Shown here: positions 1 to 5,611 of the stretch, piece by piece
How the letters are laid out: each line of letters begins with the position of its first letter
How positions within the stretch are numbered: the first letter of the stretch is position 1
Assembly (NCBI GenBank): GCA_003649145.1
Contig: QMQZ01000024.1
Coordinates: 1 to 5,800 of the forward strand
Reading direction: 5' to 3'
DNA: 5,800 bases
Origin: Thermoproteota archaeon
Lineage (GTDB): Archaea > Thermoproteota > Methanomethylicia > Culexarchaeales > Culexmicrobiaceae
Position numbers and translations under genes: made by a program
The notes under the pieces: generated by a model
Told to the model about the DNA's origin: nothing
Seen by the model: only the letters and a program-made list of their open reading frames with translations
The model's database searches: none

Positions 1-24
1 AATAAATGCATTGTTAAAAAGACT

Positions 25-441
25 GTGATTATTGAGAAGTTAAAAGTCAGCAATTTTTCAAAAACAATATTTGATGTCAATATTAAACTCGGCGTACTGG
101 GCTGCGTAGCTCTCTGCTCATCAGGTTTAGGTGGATTCTCAGTCTCTGGAGCTCTTGCTTTCCGTGAAATTAGGGATGAAGAGCTTTTCAAGAAGATTTT
201 GCAGAGCATTCCTGCAGATTATTCCTTCATTTTTATTAGGAATAAGTCTCGTGGAGACTTTTACCTACTTTGTCCACGGATTTCCTCATCTATTCGAAGT
301 AAGGATGAGGCAGTTTCAATAATATCTGGAATTCTAAATTCTCTGGCTACATCGATACCTGCTAGTGAAGTTAAGATTCTGAAAGGCGAAGAGCTGGTCA
401 GCGCATTATTAACAGCGAGCTTTTGGGGTGTTGAGCTATGA
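25..441 (+). CDS. Small protein of unknown function, first gene of the operon, possibly 5'-partial
   Basis: I do not recognise this protein. The first usable start is GTG at 25, giving 138 residues, but the frame stays open to position 1 and no ribosome binding site precedes the GTG, so the gene may begin outside the window. A Gly/Ser-rich hydrophobic patch lies at about residues 21-46. It is followed by a mixed alpha/beta stretch with a probable strand (SFIFIRNKSRGDFYLL, 67-82) and a helical C-terminal part with the short motif KGEELVSALL at 120-129. That strand-helix-GEEL pattern loosely resembles N-terminal regions of VirB4/HerA-type ATPases, and a P-loop-less relative of that family lies two genes downstream, so it could be a detached N-terminal piece; this is weak inference. 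The stop overlaps the next start by 4 bp (ATGA), indicating translational coupling. The first 60 bases are very AT-rich (about 25% GC). Confidence 0.6.
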   Translation: MIIEKLKVSNFSKTIFDVNIKLGVLGCVALCSSGLGGFSVSGALAFREIRDEELFKKILQSIPADYSFIFIRNKSRGDFYLLCPRISSSIRSKDEAVSIISGILNSLATSIPASEVKILKGEELVSALLTASFWGVEL

Positions 442-857
442 TTTCCCAAAATAAGATGCGAATTGATAGTGTTTTTGAGCGAAAAGGTGATGTTGAATCT
501 CTATCTTTAGCTCTAGTTTTAAGAGGAAAGATTCCAGCAATGATCATTTCAAGTGAAGGATTAGATGCTGCTCTAAATGAGCTTCTAGCAGGCAATTATG
601 CTCTTAGGGATGGTGAATTTATACTTCCATCTCGCGAATTGAAAAGCCTCTACAATATTAAGTCTATCTGCCTACCTTCTTCGAGAGTAGTTAAGCGCGC
701 GAAGTCCATCCTAACCTTATCATTTCTAGTTGACGCTTTAACCTTCATATCCTATTTGAAATGCTCCATTAACTCCGCAATTCTCCTCCTCTTAACATCC
801 ATTCTAATGAAGGCCATTTGCATTTGGAGGTTGATGATTCATGGTAGTTGTTCCTAG
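438..857 (+). CDS. Small membrane protein of unknown function with two C-terminal hydrophobic segments
   Basis: The 139-residue protein starts at the ATG inside the ATGA overlap with the gene before it; GGGGTG at 425-430 is a plausible ribosome binding site 7 nt away. Residues 1-85 are soluble-looking, with alternating hydrophobic strands (SLSLALVLRG, IPAMIIS) and a short helix (GLDAALNELL). A basic linker (RVVKRAKS, 83-90) leads into two strongly hydrophobic segments at about 91-107 and 111-130, consistent with a transmembrane hairpin near the C-terminus. Its last 17 bp overlap the start of the HerA-like gene. Some VirB4-family translocases carry or are fused to small membrane partners (VirB3), and this protein sits directly before a VirB4/HerA-like protein, so a membrane-anchoring role is conceivable but unproven. 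GC content is low (about 38% in a sampled 60-base line). Confidence 0.65.
   Translation: MISQNKMRIDSVFERKGDVESLSLALVLRGKIPAMIISSEGLDAALNELLAGNYALRDGEFILPSRELKSLYNIKSICLPSSRVVKRAKSILTLSFLVDALTFISYLKCSINSAILLLLTSILMKAICIWRLMIHGSCS
826..830 (+). promoter_or_regulatory. Ribosome binding site for the HerA-like gene
   Basis: GGAGG lies within the end of the preceding gene, 10 nt before the ATG at 841. It supports 841 rather than the later in-frame ATG at 859 as the start. Confidence 0.6.
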
Positions 858-2184
858 AATGCTTGGGATCGTAAATTTAGCGTCTATAATCTCAAGTCTT
901 CACGCGTCCAAGTGCATTTTAGGCACTTTTGGGCCGATTAGTGAGCGAGTTAAAATTAATGCATCTATTTTGGACGCCTTGGGCTGGGAGAAGACCATAG
1001 TTATCGACGGCTTTGGAGAGTATTCTGCCCTCTGCTCATTATGCAGGGATTGTAAATTAGTTCGCCTCGGCTTTAACGCCTCTATTTCTCCCTTCAACCT
1101 ATCTTGGTTTGACCCTTATATTCGAGCTTTTGAAATTTCTGAAGCTTTCAAGTTGAGCTTCCACATAAGTGAAGTTTCTGCTAGAATTTTGCAGCAAGCT
1201 CTAGCTCGTTTCGTAGCTAGAGGTGTTTATGAGCCTAGTGTTGAGGATGTTATACTTGAAATTGAATCGCAATCGCAAATAGCATCCACTAGGCCGTACA
1301 GCTTCAGGCTTCTAAGGCTTCTAGACAATTTAACTTGGGGTAGAATTGGATCATCATTTAGTGGATTCCTGGGGCTAGATGATGTAGGTAATTCTCTCCT
1401 AATAGTAGATCTCCACCACCTACCTAGAGAATTTAGAGTTTTAGCTTCAATCCTCCTCTTCCTGAATTTTTCCGAGAGGAGCGACGTAAAACTAGTTTTG
1501 GAGGAGTCAGATCTACTAATGCCGGGCCTAATGAGAGCTTTAAGAGAGGAGTATGCTGTAGCCTTTGAGAGAACCCTCTTCATCTTAGATATTTTGAAGC
1601 GGTCGAGGAATCCTGCTATAATCTTATCTTGCAGAAGCCCTATGCTACTTGCATTCAGAGCTAGACTTAGCCTCAATTGCGCCTTTTCATCGCCTCCACG
1701 CTCTAAAGAGGAATTTAATGCTCTATCAGCTCTTCTCCCGCTTGCCGACTTCCGACTGGAGCACGTAAATTACATTCCAAGTAGTGCTTTCCTCGTATTC
1801 TATGGTGGTAGAGTTAGTATTGCAGAGCTCAAATTTAAAGAACTGCCTGAGGTGAGGATTCCAGTTGAGGACGTCATCAAGCCAACTAAGCCTAAGGTGG
1901 AGTCTGCCCTTCACAAAATGTTTAGAGGATTAGCAGACCCTGCTGCGCAGATACTGTCATTCCTACTTCAAGGAGCTGCAGACCGCGACACCCTCATGGG
2001 GTATGCTGTAGGAGTCTTAGGGCTAAGTAGCGAAGTAGCACAGCGCATAATCAGTGTGCTTTCAGCGTATGGCTTCATTGCAGATGTCGTTGGGAGAGAT
2101 GGCAAGTACTACTTGAGAATAACGCCCTCCGGCATTGCAGCGCTAAATGAGTACTCAAGCTATAGGGGTGATGGTGATGAGTAG
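841..2184 (+). CDS. HerA/VirB4-like P-loop-family protein lacking Walker A, with C-terminal winged helix
   Basis: The 447-residue protein follows the motif order of HerA/FtsK/VirB4 translocase ATPases. Residues 24-38 (ILGTFGPISERVK, from 27) occupy the Walker A position, but the expected GxxGxGK[ST] is gone: there is no GK[ST]. Next come VIDGFGEY (54-61), matching the 'D-x-x-GEY' box after the P-loop, and the SISPFNLSWFDP segment (81-92), where the family has its 'NPLD' region. NSLLIVDLHHLPREFR (184-199) matches the 'vidLs.Lp.e.r' block, KLVLEESDLLMP (217-228) a Walker B-like strand with Glu/Asp, and ILSCRSPMLL (261-270) the 'TQrPs' block. Residues 355-440 form a probable winged-helix domain ending in YYLRITPSGIAAL. 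The protein is shorter than typical HerA (about 500 or more residues). It overlaps its neighbours by 17 bp upstream and 8 bp downstream. A structural or DNA-tethering pseudo-ATPase is inferred. The family call is from motif pattern only. Confidence 0.7.
   Translation: MVVVPRMLGIVNLASIISSLHASKCILGTFGPISERVKINASILDALGWEKTIVIDGFGEYSALCSLCRDCKLVRLGFNASISPFNLSWFDPYIRAFEISEAFKLSFHISEVSARILQQALARFVARGVYEPSVEDVILEIESQSQIASTRPYSFRLLRLLDNLTWGRIGSSFSGFLGLDDVGNSLLIVDLHHLPREFRVLASILLFLNFSERSDVKLVLEESDLLMPGLMRALREEYAVAFERTLFILDILKRSRNPAIILSCRSPMLLAFRARLSLNCAFSSPPRSKEEFNALSALLPLADFRLEHVNYIPSSAFLVFYGGRVSIAELKFKELPEVRIPVEDVIKPTKPKVESALHKMFRGLADPAAQILSFLLQGAADRDTLMGYAVGVLGLSSEVAQRIISVLSAYGFIADVVGRDGKYYLRITPSGIAALNEYSSYRGDGDE
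2165..2172 (+). promoter_or_regulatory. Ribosome binding site deciding the start of the small gene before radA
   Basis: GGGGTGAT matches the archaeal anti-Shine-Dalgarno and lies 4 nt before the ATG at 2177. This favours 2177 over the in-frame ATG at 2147, which has no such motif. In-frame starts at 2171 (ATG) and 2174 (GTG) overlap or abut the motif. Confidence 0.5.
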
Positions 2185-2533
2185 CTGGATTAGATGGCAT
2201 AGAGATGGGAGAGGCTTCAGCTACGTTGTCCTAGCCTCTTCAAAGGGCCTCGTAATTGCAAATTACAGATTGACTAGGAGTGGAAATGTAAGGAGAGAGT
2301 TAATTCTCATGCCTAAGCGCTCTGACGCAGGTAGAAGTGAGGGTAAGCTTCTCTTCGAGGAGTATTATGATAGGGGGAAGGTAAATTCACTAATCCAAGC
2401 GCTTAGAGACCTCACCTCTACTTCTCCTCAACTTACCCCACGCGATTTAGTTTTTGAGCTTGACAAGGTCATTCTTCACCTTAACTACTTGAAAAAGCTG
2501 TTTTTGGAGGTGATTGAAGGTGGAGGATTTTGA
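2177..2533 (+). CDS. Small basic protein of unknown function; candidate ssDNA-binding or recombination accessory protein
   Basis: I do not recognise the family. From the ATG at 2177 the protein has 118 residues (128 from the ATG at 2147). The N-terminal part is rich in Trp/Arg/His (SSWIRWHRDGRGFSYVV) and then strand-like (KGLVIANYRL, RRELILMPKR), ending in an acidic/aromatic FEEYYDRGKV motif and a helix. The C-terminal 30 residues (from about DLVFELDKVI) look like an amphipathic Leu/Ile-rich helix that could pair as a coiled coil. A basic beta-type N-domain with a C-terminal leucine-zipper-like helix resembles the general architecture described for ThermoDBP, the ssDNA-binding protein that replaces SSB in Thermoproteales, but I cannot show homology. 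The start overlaps the HerA-like stop by 8 bp. The last 14 bp overlap the RadA-family gene, so coupling with the recombinase is likely. Confidence 0.7.
   Translation: MSSWIRWHRDGRGFSYVVLASSKGLVIANYRLTRSGNVRRELILMPKRSDAGRSEGKLLFEEYYDRGKVNSLIQALRDLTSTSPQLTPRDLVFELDKVILHLNYLKKLFLEVIEGGGF
2506..2513 (+). promoter_or_regulatory. Strong ribosome binding site deciding the recombinase start
   Basis: GGAGGTGA is an 8-base match to the archaeal anti-Shine-Dalgarno. It abuts the TTG at 2514 with no spacer but lies 6 nt before the GTG at 2520, so GTG 2520 is the better start. Confidence 0.7.
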
Positions 2534-3497
2534 GAATGAGGTTTTTAAGGAGCTTGAAGACATCCCTGGAGTTGGACCTGCAACTGCTGAGAAGCTGAGG
2601 AAAGCTGGAATCCTAACTCCAAGGCAGCTAGCCTTGTATGGGCTGGACGAGCTGCTAATGTACGTCGACGTAGACGATTACTCGAGGATAAATAGAGCTT
2701 TAATGAGAGTGAGGCGAGCTTTTAGGCCGCAGAAAGTCCTTAGAGCCTCTGAGTACGCTTCAATGCGCAGTGAGCTCCCAAGACTAACCACTGGCGTAAA
2801 GTCTATTGACCAGCTATTGGAGGGAGGCCTCGAGCCCAGGTGCATCTACGAAGTTGTTGGTGAGTATGGAACTGGTAAATCTCAACTCTGCTTCCAGCTC
2901 TCAACCACCGTCCAATTGACAGTGAATAGAGGTGGTGTTGGTGGAAAGGCTTTCTACATAGATACTGAAGGCACCTTTTCTGAGAGTAGAATAGCGAAAA
3001 TTGGAGAGCGCTTCAATATTGAAGACCCTCTGTCCGGTGTACTTGTTTTCCAGCCCATGAATGTGGACGAGCAAATAGACTGCATAAGGACTATTCTCCC
3101 TAAGTACATTGAGGAGGAGGGCGTCAAGCTAGCCGTTGTTGACAGCTTGATCTCTCACGTCCGCGCCGAGTATAGGGGTAGGGAGATGCTGGTTGCCAGG
3201 CAGCAGACGCTCAACTACATGCTAAATTTCCTCTTGAGAGTAGCTATGATGTACAACGTCTACGTCATCGTAACTAACCACGTGGTTGCTAAGCCAGTAG
3301 CTGGCGGTGGAGTTACTGCAGCTGGAGGCCATGTAGTTGCTCACGGCACTACTCACAGGTTATTCATGGCGCCTCAACACTCTAAGCGTCAGGGAATTCT
3401 AGTTAGGAGGATGCTCGTTGAGGATAGCCCCTACCTGCAGAGAGGATCATCTGCAACATTTGGAATTTCGGAGAAGGGCTTAGTGGATGTCCTCTAG
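2520..3497 (+). CDS. radA: RadA/Rad51-family DNA recombinase, divergent
   Basis: RadA-family ATPases form filaments on single-stranded DNA and catalyse strand exchange in homologous recombination. From GTG 2520 the protein has 325 residues, a normal RadA length. It contains an N-terminal helix-hairpin-helix domain (IPGVGPATAEKL, 15-26), a linker, Walker A GEYGTGKS (114-121), a TEGTF segment with the likely catalytic Glu (149-153), Walker B LAVVDS (204-209), an L1-like segment RAEYRGRE (215-222), and AGGHVVAH (268-275), which holds the ATP-sensing His. Oddities compared with RadA/Rad51: the FxxA polymerisation motif reads VLRA (73-76), the nearly invariant TNQ reads TNH (252-254), loop L2 is about two residues short and lacks the aromatic-Gly-Asp-Pro stretch, GRG in L1 is GRE, and the C-terminal 'SPhLP' reads SPYLQ. 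It is either a lineage-divergent main RadA or a full-length paralogue. It overlaps the next gene by 11 bp. Confidence 0.93.
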   Translation: MEDFENEVFKELEDIPGVGPATAEKLRKAGILTPRQLALYGLDELLMYVDVDDYSRINRALMRVRRAFRPQKVLRASEYASMRSELPRLTTGVKSIDQLLEGGLEPRCIYEVVGEYGTGKSQLCFQLSTTVQLTVNRGGVGGKAFYIDTEGTFSESRIAKIGERFNIEDPLSGVLVFQPMNVDEQIDCIRTILPKYIEEEGVKLAVVDSLISHVRAEYRGREMLVARQQTLNYMLNFLLRVAMMYNVYVIVTNHVVAKPVAGGGVTAAGGHVVAHGTTHRLFMAPQHSKRQGILVRRMLVEDSPYLQRGSSATFGISEKGLVDVL

Positions 3498-3882
3498 ACG
3501 TAGAGACATCAAGAGGCTCACTGTACTAGTCAAGTTAGGAGTTTCAGCAGACCAGCTTGAACGCGCCTTCGAGAAGTTCAAGGTGAAGTTCAGCGGCAAG
3601 CCATACTCCTGGTTTTACCGATGCAAGTTGAGGCTCGTCGACGTCTACTCTACACCTAAACCAAACATGTGGATTGTAAGGGGGAGAGGGAGTTTAGGAG
3701 ATTGTGAAGCCTTCTACGTAGTTACCTTTCACCCTAAAGACAAGGTGTACAGCTGCACCTGCTATGACCCTAAGAAGCTATTCGCCGCTATTCGAATGAA
3801 GAGGATATGCACGCATGTTGGAAGCGTGATTCTGTGGAGGATGATTAAGGAGAAGAGCATGGATGACTTCTTGGACTATTAA
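3487..3882 (+). CDS. SWIM zinc-finger protein, Shu2/SWS1-like by motif and context
   Basis: The 131-residue protein carries a SWIM zinc-binding motif near its C-terminus: C90, C92, C108 and H110 (CxC, 15 residues, CxH), in the usual setting Y-S-C-T-C ... I-C-T-H-V-G-S-V. SWIM domains bind zinc and mediate DNA or protein contacts; the SWS1/Shu2 members partner Rad51 paralogues in the Shu complex. Here the gene starts inside the end of the RadA-family gene (11 bp overlap), the strongest contextual hint for a recombination role. Eukaryotic Shu2/SWS1 proteins are described with an extended CxHxxA motif; this protein has CxHxxS (S113). The N-terminus is basic (SSRRRDIKR). The rest (VKLGVSADQLERAFEKF and a beta-rich middle with WIVRGRGS) matches no family I know. 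SWIM is also found in transposases, helicases and other proteins, so the SWS1 assignment itself is inference. Confidence 0.88.
   Translation: MSSRRRDIKRLTVLVKLGVSADQLERAFEKFKVKFSGKPYSWFYRCKLRLVDVYSTPKPNMWIVRGRGSLGDCEAFYVVTFHPKDKVYSCTCYDPKKLFAAIRMKRICTHVGSVILWRMIKEKSMDDFLDY
3847..3853 (+). promoter_or_regulatory. Ribosome binding site for the last gene of the plus-strand operon
   Basis: AAGGAGA lies inside the SWIM gene, 9 nt before the ATG at 3863. It supports that start and the 20 bp overlap. Confidence 0.55.
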
Positions 3883-4510
3883 CGCTTTGAAGTCGCGTAT
3901 AGAGTCGAATGGCTGGAAAGTAGTTACGCTGTTTGGATTGAAGCTTGAAAGGGTTATTAGTGCTTTGGCTTGCAAGTGGAAGCCTAGCTTACTTATAGTT
4001 GACATGCCGCTTCTCACCGACCTTGATGAGGATGTATTCATCCTCGAAGTTAGCGGCTCTTTATCAAAATGTATTCGCAGCTTATCAAGCATATGCTCAG
4101 ATGTGAAATGCATATTCTACACAGCTCTTCAGCAGTATACTTCAATGCAATTTCACTTTCCGCCAATAGTGAGGAGATTTGAGCTTAGAGCTAAGCGAGC
4201 TGCAATATCTAGACTTCTCTTAAGTGAGTTCAAAGTTCTATCGACTATAGCATTCGCGTATGGGGTTGAGCGGCTAATTATAGTATCACCAGTCAAGTGT
4301 ACTAACATTATGGGGAAGTGGCTTCTTCTACCCTACTTTCCAGACGTAGTCGCAAAAATATCTGATGCGATCTTCTGGGTTAGAAAGGAGAAGCTTTGCC
4401 AGTTGAAGCCAGAACTCCTATCCTTTACGCGGGAAGGTGCATGTCATCCTGATTTAAGTGAGAAACTTGCATTTGAAATTTTAAGAAACTGGTCTGTAGC
4501 ATATTCCTAG
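3863..4510 (+). CDS. Hypothetical protein, probable P-loop-less RecA/Rad51-fold accessory protein
   Basis: No confident family match. The 215-residue protein starts at ATG 3863 with a good ribosome binding site and overlaps the SWIM gene by 20 bp. Its pattern resembles a RecA-type core without Walker A. WKPSLLIVDMPLL (39-51) looks like a Walker B strand, and a long basic/helical stretch RAKRAAISRLLLSEFKVLSTIAF is given here only by position (109-131). It is followed by the strand ERLIIVSPVKC (136-146), where Rad51 proteins have their 'TNQV' strand, then KISDAIFWVRKE (165-176), resembling the late 'h.a..i.l.k' strand. No GxxxxGK[ST] occurs. Psy3 and Csm2 of the yeast Shu complex and RadB-like proteins are reduced RecA-fold partners of this general type. 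The match is by eye and would need structure prediction. The 3' end overlaps the convergent radical SAM gene by 30 bp. Confidence 0.72.
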   Translation: MTSWTINALKSRIESNGWKVVTLFGLKLERVISALACKWKPSLLIVDMPLLTDLDEDVFILEVSGSLSKCIRSLSSICSDVKCIFYTALQQYTSMQFHFPPIVRRFELRAKRAAISRLLLSEFKVLSTIAFAYGVERLIIVSPVKCTNIMGKWLLLPYFPDVVAKISDAIFWVRKEKLCQLKPELLSFTREGACHPDLSEKLAFEILRNWSVAYS

Positions 4511-5593
4511 CTCGTCAGCATACTTGAAGGATGCTTCCATCTCCTCTTGCGACGGCCTCCTAGCGATGTCTGGATACTTCTCCGGCTCCCACGCGACTAG
4601 GTATTCGGGCCTGTACTGCCCCATTATGTTTACCATTGCTCTTGGGAGGTTTTCAGCTATCCACTCTAGAATTGGCTTGGTGCAGCACTCGACGTGGTTT
4701 GGCATTACTAGGTGCCTGATGATCATGTCTATGCCGTAGTCGTGCATCATCTTGTGGTTTCTGGAGACTACTTCGAAGTACCTGTCGACCATGGACAGGC
4801 GCTTAGCGCATGAGTCATTGCCGTACTTGAAGTCTGGTAGGGCGATGTCTATTAATTCCAAGAGTATGGTTATCGTTTCTACACTGCAGTACATGTTGCT
4901 GTTCCAGAGTAGGGGGACGTTTACGTCGAGGTATTTTAGAGATTCGATTATTGTGTGGAGGTTGGGCGTCGGCTCTCCTCCTACGTAATTAATGTTCCTC
5001 ACTCCCTCCCTCCTCAGCGTAGCTTGAATTTTTGCTAGCTCCTTGGAGTTAACTTGTATTCCTGCATATGGGTGAAGTTGACTTATGTCGTAGTTTTGGC
5101 AGAAGACACACCTGAAATTGCATGAGCCGAAGAATATTGTGCCGCTTGGAACTAGTGGAGCTTCTTCACCCCAGTGGTGGAACCAGGACGACACGTATGT
5201 TTTGGAGTCTAGTCTGCAGAAGCCCTTCACTCCCTCAGCCCTGTTAACTCCACATCTTCTTTCGCAGAAGTTGCAGTGAGTGAGCATCCTCTTAACTAGC
5301 TCGATTTTCAAGTCTAGAAAGCTAACTTTAGGCTTAGGTAGGTCTTCAAGCTTCTTTTCACCTTCAACTATCTCGTCGAGTGCTTTTCTAAAGCTCTCAG
5401 CTGCTCTTTTGTGCTCTTCCCAAAGCTCTTCCTCGCTTGCTTCCGTTAAATTAACTTCTACTGGTATTCTCTTACAAATTAGGTACTTGGCTGGCTTCCT
5501 GTCCTTCATGACCTCATAGTACCATGAAAGCCTCTCTTTAACCTCCTCACTCCTCCAAACTAGAAGTGAGTCTGGACGTAAAGCGTAATACAT
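4481..5593 (-). CDS. PflX-like (COG1313-type) radical SAM protein
   Basis: This is a radical S-adenosylmethionine enzyme with the 4Fe-4S motif CxxxCxxC (C-N-F-R-C-V-F-C) and the downstream SAM-binding GGEP. Counting from the chosen ATG (5593-5591, 370 residues), these lie at about 158-165 and 205-208. A second cysteine cluster precedes it (C-x2-C-x3-C-x11-C at about 107-126, with NFCERRCGV and GVKGFCR), typical of the PflX-like 'uncharacterised Fe-S protein' group often annotated as pyruvate formate-lyase activating-enzyme-like. Later blocks LWNSNMYC, LPDFKYG and IIRHLVMPNHVE are also typical of that group. The first 105 or so residues are a charged, helical extension. The substrate is not known and true glycyl-radical activation is not shown. 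A TTG at 5602 in frame would add three residues; neither start has a clear ribosome binding site. It follows the partial gene upstream by about 18 bp, so the two are probably co-transcribed. Confidence 0.92.
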   Translation of the reverse strand: MYYALRPDSLLVWRSEEVKERLSWYYEVMKDRKPAKYLICKRIPVEVNLTEASEEELWEEHKRAAESFRKALDEIVEGEKKLEDLPKPKVSFLDLKIELVKRMLTHCNFCERRCGVNRAEGVKGFCRLDSKTYVSSWFHHWGEEAPLVPSGTIFFGSCNFRCVFCQNYDISQLHPYAGIQVNSKELAKIQATLRREGVRNINYVGGEPTPNLHTIIESLKYLDVNVPLLWNSNMYCSVETITILLELIDIALPDFKYGNDSCAKRLSMVDRYFEVVSRNHKMMHDYGIDMIIRHLVMPNHVECCTKPILEWIAENLPRAMVNIMGQYRPEYLVAWEPEKYPDIARRPSQEEMEASFKYADELGICYRPVS

Positions 5594-5611
5594 ATTTCCC
5601 AACTCATGAAT

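Noticed and set aside
1227..1676. Open frame of 149 codons on the minus strand within the HerA-like gene
   Set aside because: It lies wholly antisense to a gene with recognisable motifs, and its translation is Ser/Leu/Arg-rich low-information sequence typical of a shadow frame.
2147..2176. Upstream ATG giving ten extra residues to the small gene before the recombinase
   Set aside because: No ribosome binding site before 2147, whereas GGGGTGAT sits correctly for 2177; also the longer start would increase the overlap to 38 bp.
2661..2672. Perfect 12 bp palindrome TACGTCGACGTA
   Set aside because: It lies in the coding sequence for the helix-hairpin-helix domain (Tyr-Val-Asp-Val codons) and has no partner site elsewhere; likely chance, not an operator.
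3778..4113. Open frame of 111 codons on the minus strand across the SWIM gene and the last operon gene
   Set aside because: Antisense to the SWIM motif and the junction supported by a ribosome binding site; no family features.
4524..5519. Several 70-80 codon open frames on the plus strand
   Set aside because: They are antisense to the radical SAM gene, whose cysteine motifs are unambiguous.
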